Part shown: in pieces, positions 1 to 7,248 of the stretch
Layout: the number at the start of each line of letters is the position of its first letter
How positions within the stretch are numbered: the first letter of the stretch is position 1
DNA from: Opitutia bacterium
GTDB taxonomy: Bacteria > Verrucomicrobiota > Verrucomicrobiia > Opitutales > UBA953
Length of the DNA: 16,127 nt
Direction of reading: 5' to 3'
Assembly (NCBI GenBank): GCA_003485955.1
Contig: DNHH01000023.1
Span: 3,139-19,265, forward strand
Position numbers and translations under genes: made by a program
Notes under the pieces: model-generated
Seen by the model: the letters and a program-made list of their open reading frames with translations, nothing else
Databases searched by the model: none
What the model was told of the DNA's origin: nothing

Positions 1-712
1 CGAAACAGGCACGCTACACCAAGCCGCCTACATTCGATTCACCTATATTTCGAAAGACGGCGAAGAAGGCTTTCCGGGCGAACTCATTACGAGCGCCATC
101 TACACCCGTGATCACACAGGGTCTGTACGCCTCGACCTGCGTGCCGAATGCGAAACAGCAACGGTGACTAACCTCACGAACCATGCTTACTTTAATTTGT
201 CTGGCTTGGGTGCACCGTCGATTGGTGATCACTGCCTACAGATTTTTTCGCAACAGTACCTCGAATGCGACCATTCCACCTTGCCGACTGGAAAAATATG
301 TTCGGTCGAAAGCACTCCCTTCAACTTCCAGTGCCCGAAAGCCATCGGCACATATCTCCGCGAAGACCCAGCGCTCGCACATACGCGTGGCTATGACCAC
401 ACGCTCGTTATCCAAGGAGAGATTGGTCATTTGCGACCCGCCGCGACATTAAACCATCCCGCATCCGGTCGCATCGTCAATGTATCCACGACCGCGCCTG
501 CTCTCGTGCTTTACACAGGCAACTGGTTGAAAGAAGTTGGTGACGGTGCTTTGGGTAAAGCAGGCAAACCTTACGACAATCATTCAGGTGTCGCCCTCGA
601 AACCCAAAATTATCCGGACGCACCCAATCACCCGCATTTCCCCAGTGCCCGGGTCGATGCAACGCACCCGTTCGTGCAAACAACCGTCTGGGAACCTTCA
701 CTGCAAGCGTGA
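1..712 (+). CDS. galM: Aldose 1-epimerase (mutarotase), 5'-truncated by window edge
   Basis: This enzyme interconverts the alpha and beta anomers of hexoses such as galactose and glucose in the cytoplasm, and in the Leloir pathway it feeds GalK. The reading frame is open from base 2 and gives 236 visible residues; the family is usually about 340, so roughly the first 100 are outside the window. Family blocks are clear: a GEEGFPG stretch near visible residue 22, NHAYFNLSG with the catalytic-type histidine at visible residue 61, RGYDH with an aspartate at 132, and GVALETQ with the glutamate that serves as catalytic base in the family at 200. The stop TGA overlaps the GTG start of malQ (GTGA), so the two are probably translationally coupled. 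A wider galactose-mutarotase-like sugar specificity (glucose, maltose) is possible given the malQ partner. Confidence 0.93.
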   Translation, partial: ETGTLHQAAYIRFTYISKDGEEGFPGELITSAIYTRDHTGSVRLDLRAECETATVTNLTNHAYFNLSGLGAPSIGDHCLQIFSQQYLECDHSTLPTGKICSVESTPFNFQCPKAIGTYLREDPALAHTRGYDHTLVIQGEIGHLRPAATLNHPASGRIVNVSTTAPALVLYTGNWLKEVGDGALGKAGKPYDNHSGVALETQNYPDAPNHPHFPSARVDATHPFVQTTVWEPSLQA

Positions 713-2151
713 GTGCCTCTTTTAAGTGCTCTGCTTTTCATAAACGCACCGCGGGTATCGTTCTGCACGTAAGCTCATTACCCGGACATGGGCCCATCGG
801 GAATTTTGGATCAAGCGCACGTGCCTGGATTCATTTTCTCTCTCAAGCAGGATTCACCTGGTGGCAGGTTTGTCCGCTCGGGCCAACAAGCTACGGCGAC
901 TCACCCTATCAGCCCCTTTCAGCTTTTGCACTCAACCCTTACTTTATCGACCTCGAAGACTTAGTTGACGGAGGTCTATTGACGTCGGGAGAAATTAGTA
1001 ATTTCACGGAGGGCCAAAACATTCAATACGGCTACCTTTGGGAAAAATTACGGCCGTTGTTAGATTTAGCCGCGCAACGAGGTGCTGAAAATCCCCGTCG
1101 ACTGAAGCATTGGGGCGACTTGGCAGTTTTTCGCCAGCGCGAGAAAGACTGGTTGCGCGACTGGGAAAAGTTTTCGGCTCTTCGCGAGAGTAACGCTTTT
1201 CGAGAACCACAGCGGTGGACAATACACACCGTGGACGAGTCAATCGCCACGCGCGCAGCCATACTTCAACTAATCGCCTGCACTCAGTGGCAACGCTTAT
1301 GCGCTTATAGCAAAACGCAAGGTGTGCACATTTTAGGTGACGAACCTATTTATGTCTCCGCAGATGGCTGCGACCGATGGGCGCACCCTGAGTTGTTCTC
1401 TGATGACTTAGTCGCAGGAGTCCCACCTGACTACTTTTCAGCCGATGGACAGCTTTGGGGTAATCCACTCTACAATTGGCCACGTCATTCTGAAGATAAC
1501 TTTGCGTGGTGGCACTCACGCATCTTGAAAGATCTCGAACGTTTTTCAGCTATTCGTATCGACCACTTCCGCGGACTCTTCGATTACTGGGCAGTCGCCA
1601 AGGAAGCCGCCCATGCACGCGAAGGGGCGTGGTTACCAGGGCCGAAGATGGCTTTCTTTAAAGCTATCGGCAACTTGCCACTTGTTGCCGAAGACTTAGG
1701 CGACTTAAGCGCAGGCGTTCATAGCTTACGCCGCGAAGCAAAACTGCCTGGTATGTCTGTTTTACAATTCGGATTTCCGTTAACGAAAGATAATCCGCAT
1801 CACCCATCGACAATTACAGAAGACCGCGTGGCCTATACAGGTACACACGACAACGACACAATGATTGGCTGGTTTAATCATTTATCCCCCGAGGAACAAT
1901 CGACGGTGCGGTCGACACTTGGCGAAGGCCCCATTGCCACAGAGGCGCTCAAGGCGGTCGTAAACTCTCCAGCGATTGCTGCATTTGCCCCAGCTCAAGA
2001 CTTACTGAGGCTCGGCAGCGAGGCCCGGCTGAATACGCCTGGGAAAGCTACGGGCAACTGGACTTGGCGCATGACAGTTTCGCAACTTGCAGCGCTGTCC
2101 AGTCGCACAGATGACTGGAAGTCGCTACTGCACTCAGTCAATCGGGTTTAA
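709..2151 (+). CDS. malQ: 4-alpha-glucanotransferase (amylomaltase, GH77)
   Basis: The product transfers alpha-1,4-glucan segments between maltooligosaccharides, in glycogen or maltodextrin metabolism in the cytoplasm. It is 480 residues long, close to the usual bacterial length of about 500. GH77 blocks occur in order: LHVSSLPGHGPIGNFG near residue 19, GPTSYGDSPYQ near 58, GDEPIYVSADGCD at 210-222, PPDYFSADGQLWGNPLYNW near 239, RIDHFRG at 283-289 with nucleophile Asp285, LVAEDLG with the acid/base Glu328, and THDND with Asp381. All three catalytic carboxylates are therefore present. The GTG start is chosen because it overlaps the galM stop and the homology begins within the first 15 residues; no Shine-Dalgarno sequence is visible. 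The stop lies one base from the convergent ettA stop, leaving no room for a separate terminator. TTA leucine codons are used freely, unlike in most of nusA. Confidence 0.97.
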   Translation: MSASFKCSAFHKRTAGIVLHVSSLPGHGPIGNFGSSARAWIHFLSQAGFTWWQVCPLGPTSYGDSPYQPLSAFALNPYFIDLEDLVDGGLLTSGEISNFTEGQNIQYGYLWEKLRPLLDLAAQRGAENPRRLKHWGDLAVFRQREKDWLRDWEKFSALRESNAFREPQRWTIHTVDESIATRAAILQLIACTQWQRLCAYSKTQGVHILGDEPIYVSADGCDRWAHPELFSDDLVAGVPPDYFSADGQLWGNPLYNWPRHSEDNFAWWHSRILKDLERFSAIRIDHFRGLFDYWAVAKEAAHAREGAWLPGPKMAFFKAIGNLPLVAEDLGDLSAGVHSLRREAKLPGMSVLQFGFPLTKDNPHHPSTITEDRVAYTGTHDNDTMIGWFNHLSPEEQSTVRSTLGEGPIATEALKAVVNSPAIAAFAPAQDLLRLGSEARLNTPGKATGNWTWRMTVSQLAALSSRTDDWKSLLHSVNRV

Positions 2152-2152
2152 A

Positions 2153-3829
2153 TTAACGCGTCAGTCGACGGTACTTTGGACGACGCGGATTGTCAGCATC
2201 TTCCCCGAGTCGTTTACGTCGGTCTTCTAAATAAGAACCGAAATTACCTTCGTGCCAAACGACACGACTATCGCCTTCAAACGCAAGGATGTGCGTGGCC
2301 ACACGATCCAAGAACCAGCGGTCGTGGGTAATAATAACGGCGCAGCCCGCAAAATCCTCGAGGGCATCTTCCAGGGCGCGAATCGTATTCACATCTAAAT
2401 CATTTGTTGGCTCATCGAGTAGAAGTACGTTAGCCCCAGCTCGAATAAGGCGAGCTAAGTGAATGCGATTACGCTCACCGCCGGACATTAAGCCGACCTT
2501 ACGCTGTTGGACATCGCCCGTGAAACCAAACCGAGCGGCGTAGGCACGGGCATTCACTGCAACCTTTCCTAAATGAACTACATCTTGTCCATCCGAGAGA
2601 GCCGACCAAACAGGCTGGTCTGCTGGCAAGGCATCACGCGTCTGGTCGACGTATGCGAGTTTCACGGTATCGCCTAAACGTAGTTCGCCTGCGTCGGGCT
2701 TCTCCTGTCCAACAATCATCCGGAAGAGGGTGGTCTTGCCTGCACCATTCGGTCCGACGACGCCCACAATACCGCCGGCTGGTAATGAGAAGCTTACATT
2801 CTCCATTAAGACGCGGTCGCCGTAAGCTTTCATTAATCCGCGAGCCTCAATCACCGCGCCACCAAGACGCGGGCCAGGCGGAATCCAGATTTCTGCCGTA
2901 CGTTCACGCTCTTGTTGATCCGCTGATAAAAGTTTTTCGTATGCCGAGATGCGTGCTTTATTTTTTGCCATCCGTGCCTTGGGTGACTGCGCCGCCCACT
3001 GCCCTTCGCGAGCTAAAGCGCGTGTGCGCGCGTTAGCTTGCTTGTCTTCCATCTCCATTCTTTGACGTTTCTGATCGAGCCAAGACGAGTAGTTGCCCTT
3101 CCAAGGAATACCATGGCCACGATCTAACTCCAAAATCCAGCCAGCAACATTATCAAGGAAGTAGCGATCGTGCGTGATAGCGAGCACTGTACCTTTGTAG
3201 CGCTGCAAATGAAGCTCCAGCCATTGCACGGTATCGGCATCTAGGTGATTTGTGGGCTCATCGAGGAGAAGAATGTCTGGCTCCATCAAGAGTAGTCGGG
3301 CAAGAGCCACCCGGCGACGCTCGCCTCCTGATAAACTCTCAACCGCGGCATCGCCTGGCGGACAGCGCAGCGATTCCATTGCCATTTCAACCCGCGCGTC
3401 CAAATCCCATCCTCCACGGTTATCGATGATTTGCTGTAGCTCTGTTTGCCGACCGAGAATGCTTGCCTGCTCCTTGGCGTTATCCGTCTCGCTAACTTTC
3501 ACAAACGTGTCGTCATATTCATCAAGCAACGCACGCAATGGGGCAGTCGCTTCAGAGACACAGGCTTGAACCGTCTTTCCATCACCCAAATCGGGTTCCT
3601 GGGCGAGGTAGCCCAACGTATAACCCGGAACACGGGCGATCTCGCCGTCGTACTCTTGGTCGATACCTGCAATAATACGTAACAAGGTTGATTTACCGGA
3701 ACCATTTAGACCCAGCACCCCAATCTTTGCTCCGTGATAAAAAGACAGGGAGACATCTTTAAAAATAGGTTTCCGCTCATGTGACTTCGTCACACCCGAC
3801 ATCGTAAAAATAACCTTTTCACTACTCAT
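2153..3829 (-). CDS. ettA: Energy-dependent translational throttle protein EttA (ABC-F ATPase)
   Basis: This is a soluble ABC-F protein with two nucleotide-binding domains and no membrane segment. EttA binds the ribosomal E site and gates entry into the elongation cycle according to the ATP/ADP ratio. The length of 558 residues matches E. coli EttA (about 555). Domain 1 has Walker A GLNGSGKST (40-48), signature LSGGE (166-170), Walker B ending in Glu191, and switch His220. The inter-domain region begins with an IPWKGNYSSWLDQK-like segment typical of EttA (near 241) and ends with IPPGPRLG (near 316). Domain 2 has Walker A GPNGAGKTT (359-367), signature MSGGE (448-452, Met in place of the usual Leu), Walker B ending in Glu483, and His502. 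The C-terminal KYRRL tail is also EttA-like. The start at 3829 leaves 79 bases to the divergent fucosidase start; no Shine-Dalgarno sequence is seen. Confidence 0.96.
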   Translation of the reverse strand: MSSEKVIFTMSGVTKSHERKPIFKDVSLSFYHGAKIGVLGLNGSGKSTLLRIIAGIDQEYDGEIARVPGYTLGYLAQEPDLGDGKTVQACVSEATAPLRALLDEYDDTFVKVSETDNAKEQASILGRQTELQQIIDNRGGWDLDARVEMAMESLRCPPGDAAVESLSGGERRRVALARLLLMEPDILLLDEPTNHLDADTVQWLELHLQRYKGTVLAITHDRYFLDNVAGWILELDRGHGIPWKGNYSSWLDQKRQRMEMEDKQANARTRALAREGQWAAQSPKARMAKNKARISAYEKLLSADQQERERTAEIWIPPGPRLGGAVIEARGLMKAYGDRVLMENVSFSLPAGGIVGVVGPNGAGKTTLFRMIVGQEKPDAGELRLGDTVKLAYVDQTRDALPADQPVWSALSDGQDVVHLGKVAVNARAYAARFGFTGDVQQRKVGLMSGGERNRIHLARLIRAGANVLLLDEPTNDLDVNTIRALEDALEDFAGCAVIITHDRWFLDRVATHILAFEGDSRVVWHEGNFGSYLEDRRKRLGEDADNPRRPKYRRLTR

Positions 3830-3908
3830 GCCTATAGATTCGCCAGCACGGAGAATGGGGCAAGCGGAACCTCTCGCCTTCTATCATAGTTTATCTCAAC
3901 TTTTCTCT

Positions 3909-5813
3909 ATGCGCATCCTATTTGCCGCTCTCTGTGCTTTCGTTGTATCTGGACAGGCCGCAGAACCGCCTGCGCCTTTCGGCCCGCTTCCTTCTGCACG
4001 ACAAATTGCCTGGATGGAAACTGACTTCTATGGCTTTCTGCACTTCGGCCTCAACACCTACACCGGTAAAGAGTGGGGCTATGGAGACGAAAGTCCCTCT
4101 TTACTTAATTTAAAAAATTTTGACGCAGAAGGAATGGCGCGTGAAGCGAAAGCAGCGGGCATGGGTGGACTGATTGTTGTCGCCAAACACCATGACGGTT
4201 TCTGTCTTTGGCCAACAGATACAACCCCACACAATATACGCTTAGCCCCTTACAAAGACGGCAAAGGTGATATTGTTGGAGAGGTTGCCGCAGCCTGCAA
4301 AAAATACGGCATCAAGTTCGGCATCTACGTCTCACCCTGGGATCGCAATAACCCTGGCTACGGTCGTGATGAGTATAAAAAGACTTTTTTAGATCAAATC
4401 TCTGAGGTTACGGAGCGCTATGGTGACACGTTCATGATGTGGTTCGACGGAGCCAATGGCGGCGATGGTTACTATGGCGGCGCGCGCGAAACCCGGAAAA
4501 TTCCGAAAGACTATTATCCCTGGGATGCTATCCGTGCGCGCATTCGCGACAAACAACCCATGGCATCAGTATTTGGCGATGGCGGGCCCGATGTTCGCTG
4601 GGTTGGCAATGAACGAGGCATTGCCGGCGAAACATGTTGGGCTGTAACCCATGCAGGCAGCGGACTGGCTGGCGGAGCCGATTACTACGTTGATAATCAA
4701 CTCAATGCCGGCTCACCCAATGGCAATGTTTGGCGCCCTGCGGAGTGCGATGTGTCTATTCGTCCAGGCTGGTTTTACCATACCGCTGAGGATAACCGCG
4801 TTAAAGACCTACGTGCGCTTTCTCATATCTACTTCTGCTCTGTTGGGCGCGGACAAGGTCTAAACTTGAATGTACCACCCGACAAAAACGGCAGCTGGCA
4901 CCCCAAAGATGTCGCCGCTTTGCGAACGCTGCGCGCGCATCTCGATGCAATGTTTGCTGCGAATCTAACGAACGACGCCAAGGCCTCATCATCGGTAATG
5001 CGCGGTAATGATACGCGCTTTTCTGCCAACGCCTTACTCGACAACAATCGCAGCACTTATTGGTGCGGAAATGACAAAGATCTTACACCCACCGCCGAGA
5101 TTAGTTTAAACAAAGACGCCACCTTTAATGTTTTGCACATTCGCGAGTTCACACAACTCGGACAGCGCGTTGAAAGTTTTGCGCTTGATGCGTGGATCAA
5201 TGGCGGATGGAGCGAAGTTGCGGCCGCTACCACGATTGGCAATCAGCGCCTGCTTCGGATGCCTGCAGTCACGACACAAAAAGTTCGCCTGCGTATCACA
5301 GGCTCATTGGCGGTACCTTGCATAAGCGAGTTTCAACTCTACATGGAACCTGAAGGCGCACGTGGCCCTGAAGCAAGCGCTGCACTCAAGAAAAATGTGG
5401 GCTGGAAGATCACGGGGTCATCGAATAACGGACAAGGCTCCTCGGCTGAGGCCGCCATTGATGGCAACCCAGCGACGCTTTGGCAGACACATCCAGGTTC
5501 CGGCGAACTGAATCCCCCTCAGTGGTTCACCGTAGACACAGGTAAACTAAGAACGGTGAAGGGGTTTTTTTATATCCCACGTCAAGACAAGTGCCTCCAT
5601 GGCATGACGGATCGTTATCGTTTCGAAATAAGTGTAGATGGAAAGAATTGGGCGCAAGTTGCGGAAGCTGAATTCGGAAATCTCCGTGCGAACCCCCAAC
5701 AGCAAAGTATTACCTTCCCGGCACAGGTTGAATTACGACACTTCCGCTTCACCGGTCTGCGTGCACTTGAAAAGAGCCACATCACCGCGGCGGAAGTTGG
5801 CTTAATTGAGTAA
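3909..5813 (+). CDS. Exported alpha-L-fucosidase (GH29) with two C-terminal F5/8C-type domains
   Basis: The enzyme hydrolyses terminal alpha-L-fucosyl groups from glycans. The chosen ATG gives 634 residues starting with a signal peptide (positive N-terminus, hydrophobic residues 3-14, probable cleavage after residue 17 or 18). The frame extends upstream to an ATG at 3828, but that start overlaps the ettA start codon and would bury the signal peptide behind 27 residues. The GH29 domain spans about 20-355: FGLNTYTG block near 46, KHHDGF near 93, and WFDGA with the family nucleophile Asp180. GNERG with Glu235 lies 55 residues downstream and is my candidate acid/base, as in the B-type subfamily. 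Two beta-sandwich discoidin/CBM32-like modules follow, at about 357-482 (with NRSTYWC) and 497-634 (with DGNPATLWQT and FEISVDGKNW). The gene stands alone between ettA and the nusA leader. Export and the extra domains suggest polymeric or host-type fucosylated glycans; the exact substrate is unknown. Confidence 0.9.
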   Translation: MRILFAALCAFVVSGQAAEPPAPFGPLPSARQIAWMETDFYGFLHFGLNTYTGKEWGYGDESPSLLNLKNFDAEGMAREAKAAGMGGLIVVAKHHDGFCLWPTDTTPHNIRLAPYKDGKGDIVGEVAAACKKYGIKFGIYVSPWDRNNPGYGRDEYKKTFLDQISEVTERYGDTFMMWFDGANGGDGYYGGARETRKIPKDYYPWDAIRARIRDKQPMASVFGDGGPDVRWVGNERGIAGETCWAVTHAGSGLAGGADYYVDNQLNAGSPNGNVWRPAECDVSIRPGWFYHTAEDNRVKDLRALSHIYFCSVGRGQGLNLNVPPDKNGSWHPKDVAALRTLRAHLDAMFAANLTNDAKASSSVMRGNDTRFSANALLDNNRSTYWCGNDKDLTPTAEISLNKDATFNVLHIREFTQLGQRVESFALDAWINGGWSEVAAATTIGNQRLLRMPAVTTQKVRLRITGSLAVPCISEFQLYMEPEGARGPEASAALKKNVGWKITGSSNNGQGSSAEAAIDGNPATLWQTHPGSGELNPPQWFTVDTGKLRTVKGFFYIPRQDKCLHGMTDRYRFEISVDGKNWAQVAEAEFGNLRANPQQQSITFPAQVELRHFRFTGLRALEKSHITAAEVGLIE

Positions 5814-5826
5814 ACCTGCATCCCGC

Positions 5827-5855
5827 TTGACTTTGCCCGCTGAAAGCTAGATAAA
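5827..5855 (+). promoter_or_regulatory. Candidate sigma70-type promoter for the nusA operon
   Basis: TTGACT (5827-5832, 5 of 6 to the -35 consensus) is followed after 17 bases by GATAAA (5850-5855, 4 of 6 to the -10 consensus). It lies 14 bases after the fucosidase stop and would start RNA near 5862, giving a leader of about 100 bases before nusA. I see no better promoter between the downstream terminator and the nusA start. An inverted repeat (TGCCCG 5834-5839 with CGGGCA 5856-5861) sits on the spacer and the region just past the -10, and could be an operator or chance. Confidence 0.45.
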
Positions 5856-5865
5856 CGGGCACAGT

Positions 5866-5909
5866 CACCTTTCAAAAGAAGGTGGGTCCAACCCGGACCC
5901 GCCTTTTTT
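5866..5909 (+). terminator. Intrinsic terminator with overlapping alternative hairpin upstream of nusA
   Basis: GGTGGGTCC (5881-5889) pairs with GGACCCGCC (5895-5903) over nine base pairs, one of them G-U. The loop is AACCC, and six T follow directly (5904-5909): a textbook intrinsic terminator. A second, weaker hairpin, CACCTT (5866-5871) with AAGGTG (5879-5884), shares bases 5881-5884 with the terminator's left arm, so the two cannot form together. It may simply end the fucosidase transcript, but since the only promoter candidate for nusA lies upstream, it could be an attenuator. Confidence 0.8.
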
Positions 5910-5910
5910 G

Positions 5911-5961
5911 TCCCCTAAATTTCTTCACCCTCACACCATCCACACCAGCCCGACCGCCCAA
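5911..5961 (+). promoter_or_regulatory. C-rich, G-poor leader segment before nusA (rut-like)
   Basis: By hand count these 51 bases hold 26 C and only 3 G, with no Shine-Dalgarno motif and no evident hairpin. Unstructured C-over-G tracts are the kind of RNA on which Rho loads. They are also compatible with leaderless-like or SD-independent initiation. Function is inferred from composition only. Confidence 0.3.
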
Positions 5962-7206
5962 ATGAGCCAAGACATCAAGCCGTTCCTCCAATACCTCGAA
6001 AAAGAAAAGCGCATCACCCGCGCCGAAGCCTGTGCCCTCATCGTCGAGGCCATCAAGTCCTCGGTCGAAAAGTCCGTCATGCAAGGCCACGAAATCGAGG
6101 TCAATGCTGACCCTGACTCAGGTAAGCTCGAAGCTTTCGTTCTCCTGCAAATCACCGACTCCGTCGCCGACGAAAAGCGTGAGATTAATCCCTCTGAAGC
6201 GATGAAGTATAGCACCGATGCTCGCATTGGGGATATCGTACGCAAACCTATCAGCGTTTCTGAACTTGGCCGTATTGCGGCGAAGTCGACCCAGCAGCTC
6301 ATCAATCAAAAATTCCGTGCGATTGAAAAAGAGCACGTCTACCAAGAGTACAAAGACAAGGAAGGTGACATCGTCACCGGAACCGTCCGTCGCGTCGAAC
6401 GTGGCAATATCATTGTCGAACTGAGCACAGCGGAAGCAATCCTCCCTTATCGCGAGCGTAGCCCTGGTGAAGAGTTCCGCACAGGAGATCGCATCCGCGC
6501 ACTCCTTCTCAAGATTGACCTTACACAACGTGGCCCTGAATTTATTCTCTCGCGCGCGAATCCTTCTTTCGTACGTCGCCTGCTCGAGCTCGAAGTTGCT
6601 GAAATTGCTGATGGCACTGTCAGTATCGCTGCCATGGCACGCGATCCAGGCTATCGTACCAAAATTGCGGTCGATTCTCGCGACAGCAAAGTCGACCCTG
6701 TCGGCGCCTGTGTGGGTGCCCGTGGCACCCGCGTACGTAACATCGTTAAAGAATTGAATAACGAGAAAATCGATATCATCCGCTGGCAGGCAGACCCTCT
6801 CCGGCTCCTTGAAGAGGCGATTAAGCCTGCGAAGCCACGCAATGTACGCGTGGACGAGCGCAATCGCCAAATCCACTTCGAAGTCGCAGAAGATGACATG
6901 CGCATCGCCATTGGTAAAGGCGGCCGTAACGCACGTTTGACATCGAAGCTTATGGGCTGGCGCCTTGATATCGCTAAGTCGATTCACGTTCCTGACTCGG
7001 TTGATGATCAACTTGAACAACGCGCCCGCGCATTGGCAGAACGCCTCGAACTCGATTTATCCCTCGTTGGACGAATCGTGGGAATGGGTGTTACGGACCT
7101 CAGTGTACTCGAGGGCATGGAAGCCTCCGACTTCACAGGTGCCGGCTTCTCCCCTGAAGAAGCCGCCCAAGTTGTGGCTGCTGCCGCTAAGGCACGCCAG
7201 GCTTAA
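5962..7206 (+). CDS. nusA: Transcription termination/antitermination factor NusA
   Basis: NusA binds RNA polymerase and nascent RNA and modulates pausing, intrinsic termination and antitermination. The ATG at 5962 (414 residues) is preferred over the TTG at 5908, which lies inside the terminator T-run and adds 18 unconserved residues. Domains: N-terminal RNAP-binding region 1-130 (begins SQDIKPFLQYLEKEK); S1 domain about 133-197 (EGDIVTGTVRRVERG); KH1 about 202-282 with GARG at 252-255; KH2 about 285-350 with GKGG at 318-321. A single helix-hairpin-helix-type C-terminal segment covers about 352-414. E. coli NusA (495) carries two acidic repeats, so this is a shorter type. The segment from 6121 to 7020 contains no in-frame TTA, CTA or TCA, which produces a long open antisense frame. 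It heads nusA-infB-rbfA. Likely self-regulated through the upstream terminator (inference). Confidence 0.97.
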   Translation: MSQDIKPFLQYLEKEKRITRAEACALIVEAIKSSVEKSVMQGHEIEVNADPDSGKLEAFVLLQITDSVADEKREINPSEAMKYSTDARIGDIVRKPISVSELGRIAAKSTQQLINQKFRAIEKEHVYQEYKDKEGDIVTGTVRRVERGNIIVELSTAEAILPYRERSPGEEFRTGDRIRALLLKIDLTQRGPEFILSRANPSFVRRLLELEVAEIADGTVSIAAMARDPGYRTKIAVDSRDSKVDPVGACVGARGTRVRNIVKELNNEKIDIIRWQADPLRLLEEAIKPAKPRNVRVDERNRQIHFEVAEDDMRIAIGKGGRNARLTSKLMGWRLDIAKSIHVPDSVDDQLEQRARALAERLELDLSLVGRIVGMGVTDLSVLEGMEASDFTGAGFSPEEAAQVVAAAAKARQA

Positions 7207-7248
7207 TCGCACTTCCAGTTCTAACCACCGACCACACCGAAACTTCGC

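Noticed and set aside
3828..3908. Upstream ATG start for the fucosidase
   Set aside because: It overlaps the ettA start codon and adds 27 unconserved residues before an obvious signal peptide; the ATG at 3909 is better.
3830..3908. Promoters in the ettA/fucosidase divergent gap
   Set aside because: TATGAT-like (minus) and TATCAT-like (plus) hexamers occur near 3885-3895, but neither has a matching -35 at the right distance.
5908..5961. TTG start for nusA at 5908
   Set aside because: It lies in the terminator T-run and the added residues do not look like NusA; the ATG at 5962 fits the family N-terminus.
6118..7020. 300-residue open frame on the minus strand inside nusA
   Set aside because: It is codon-aligned opposite nusA, where stops arise only from sense TTA, CTA or TCA codons, which nusA avoids in this stretch. 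The translation has no recognisable domain and NusA is certain.
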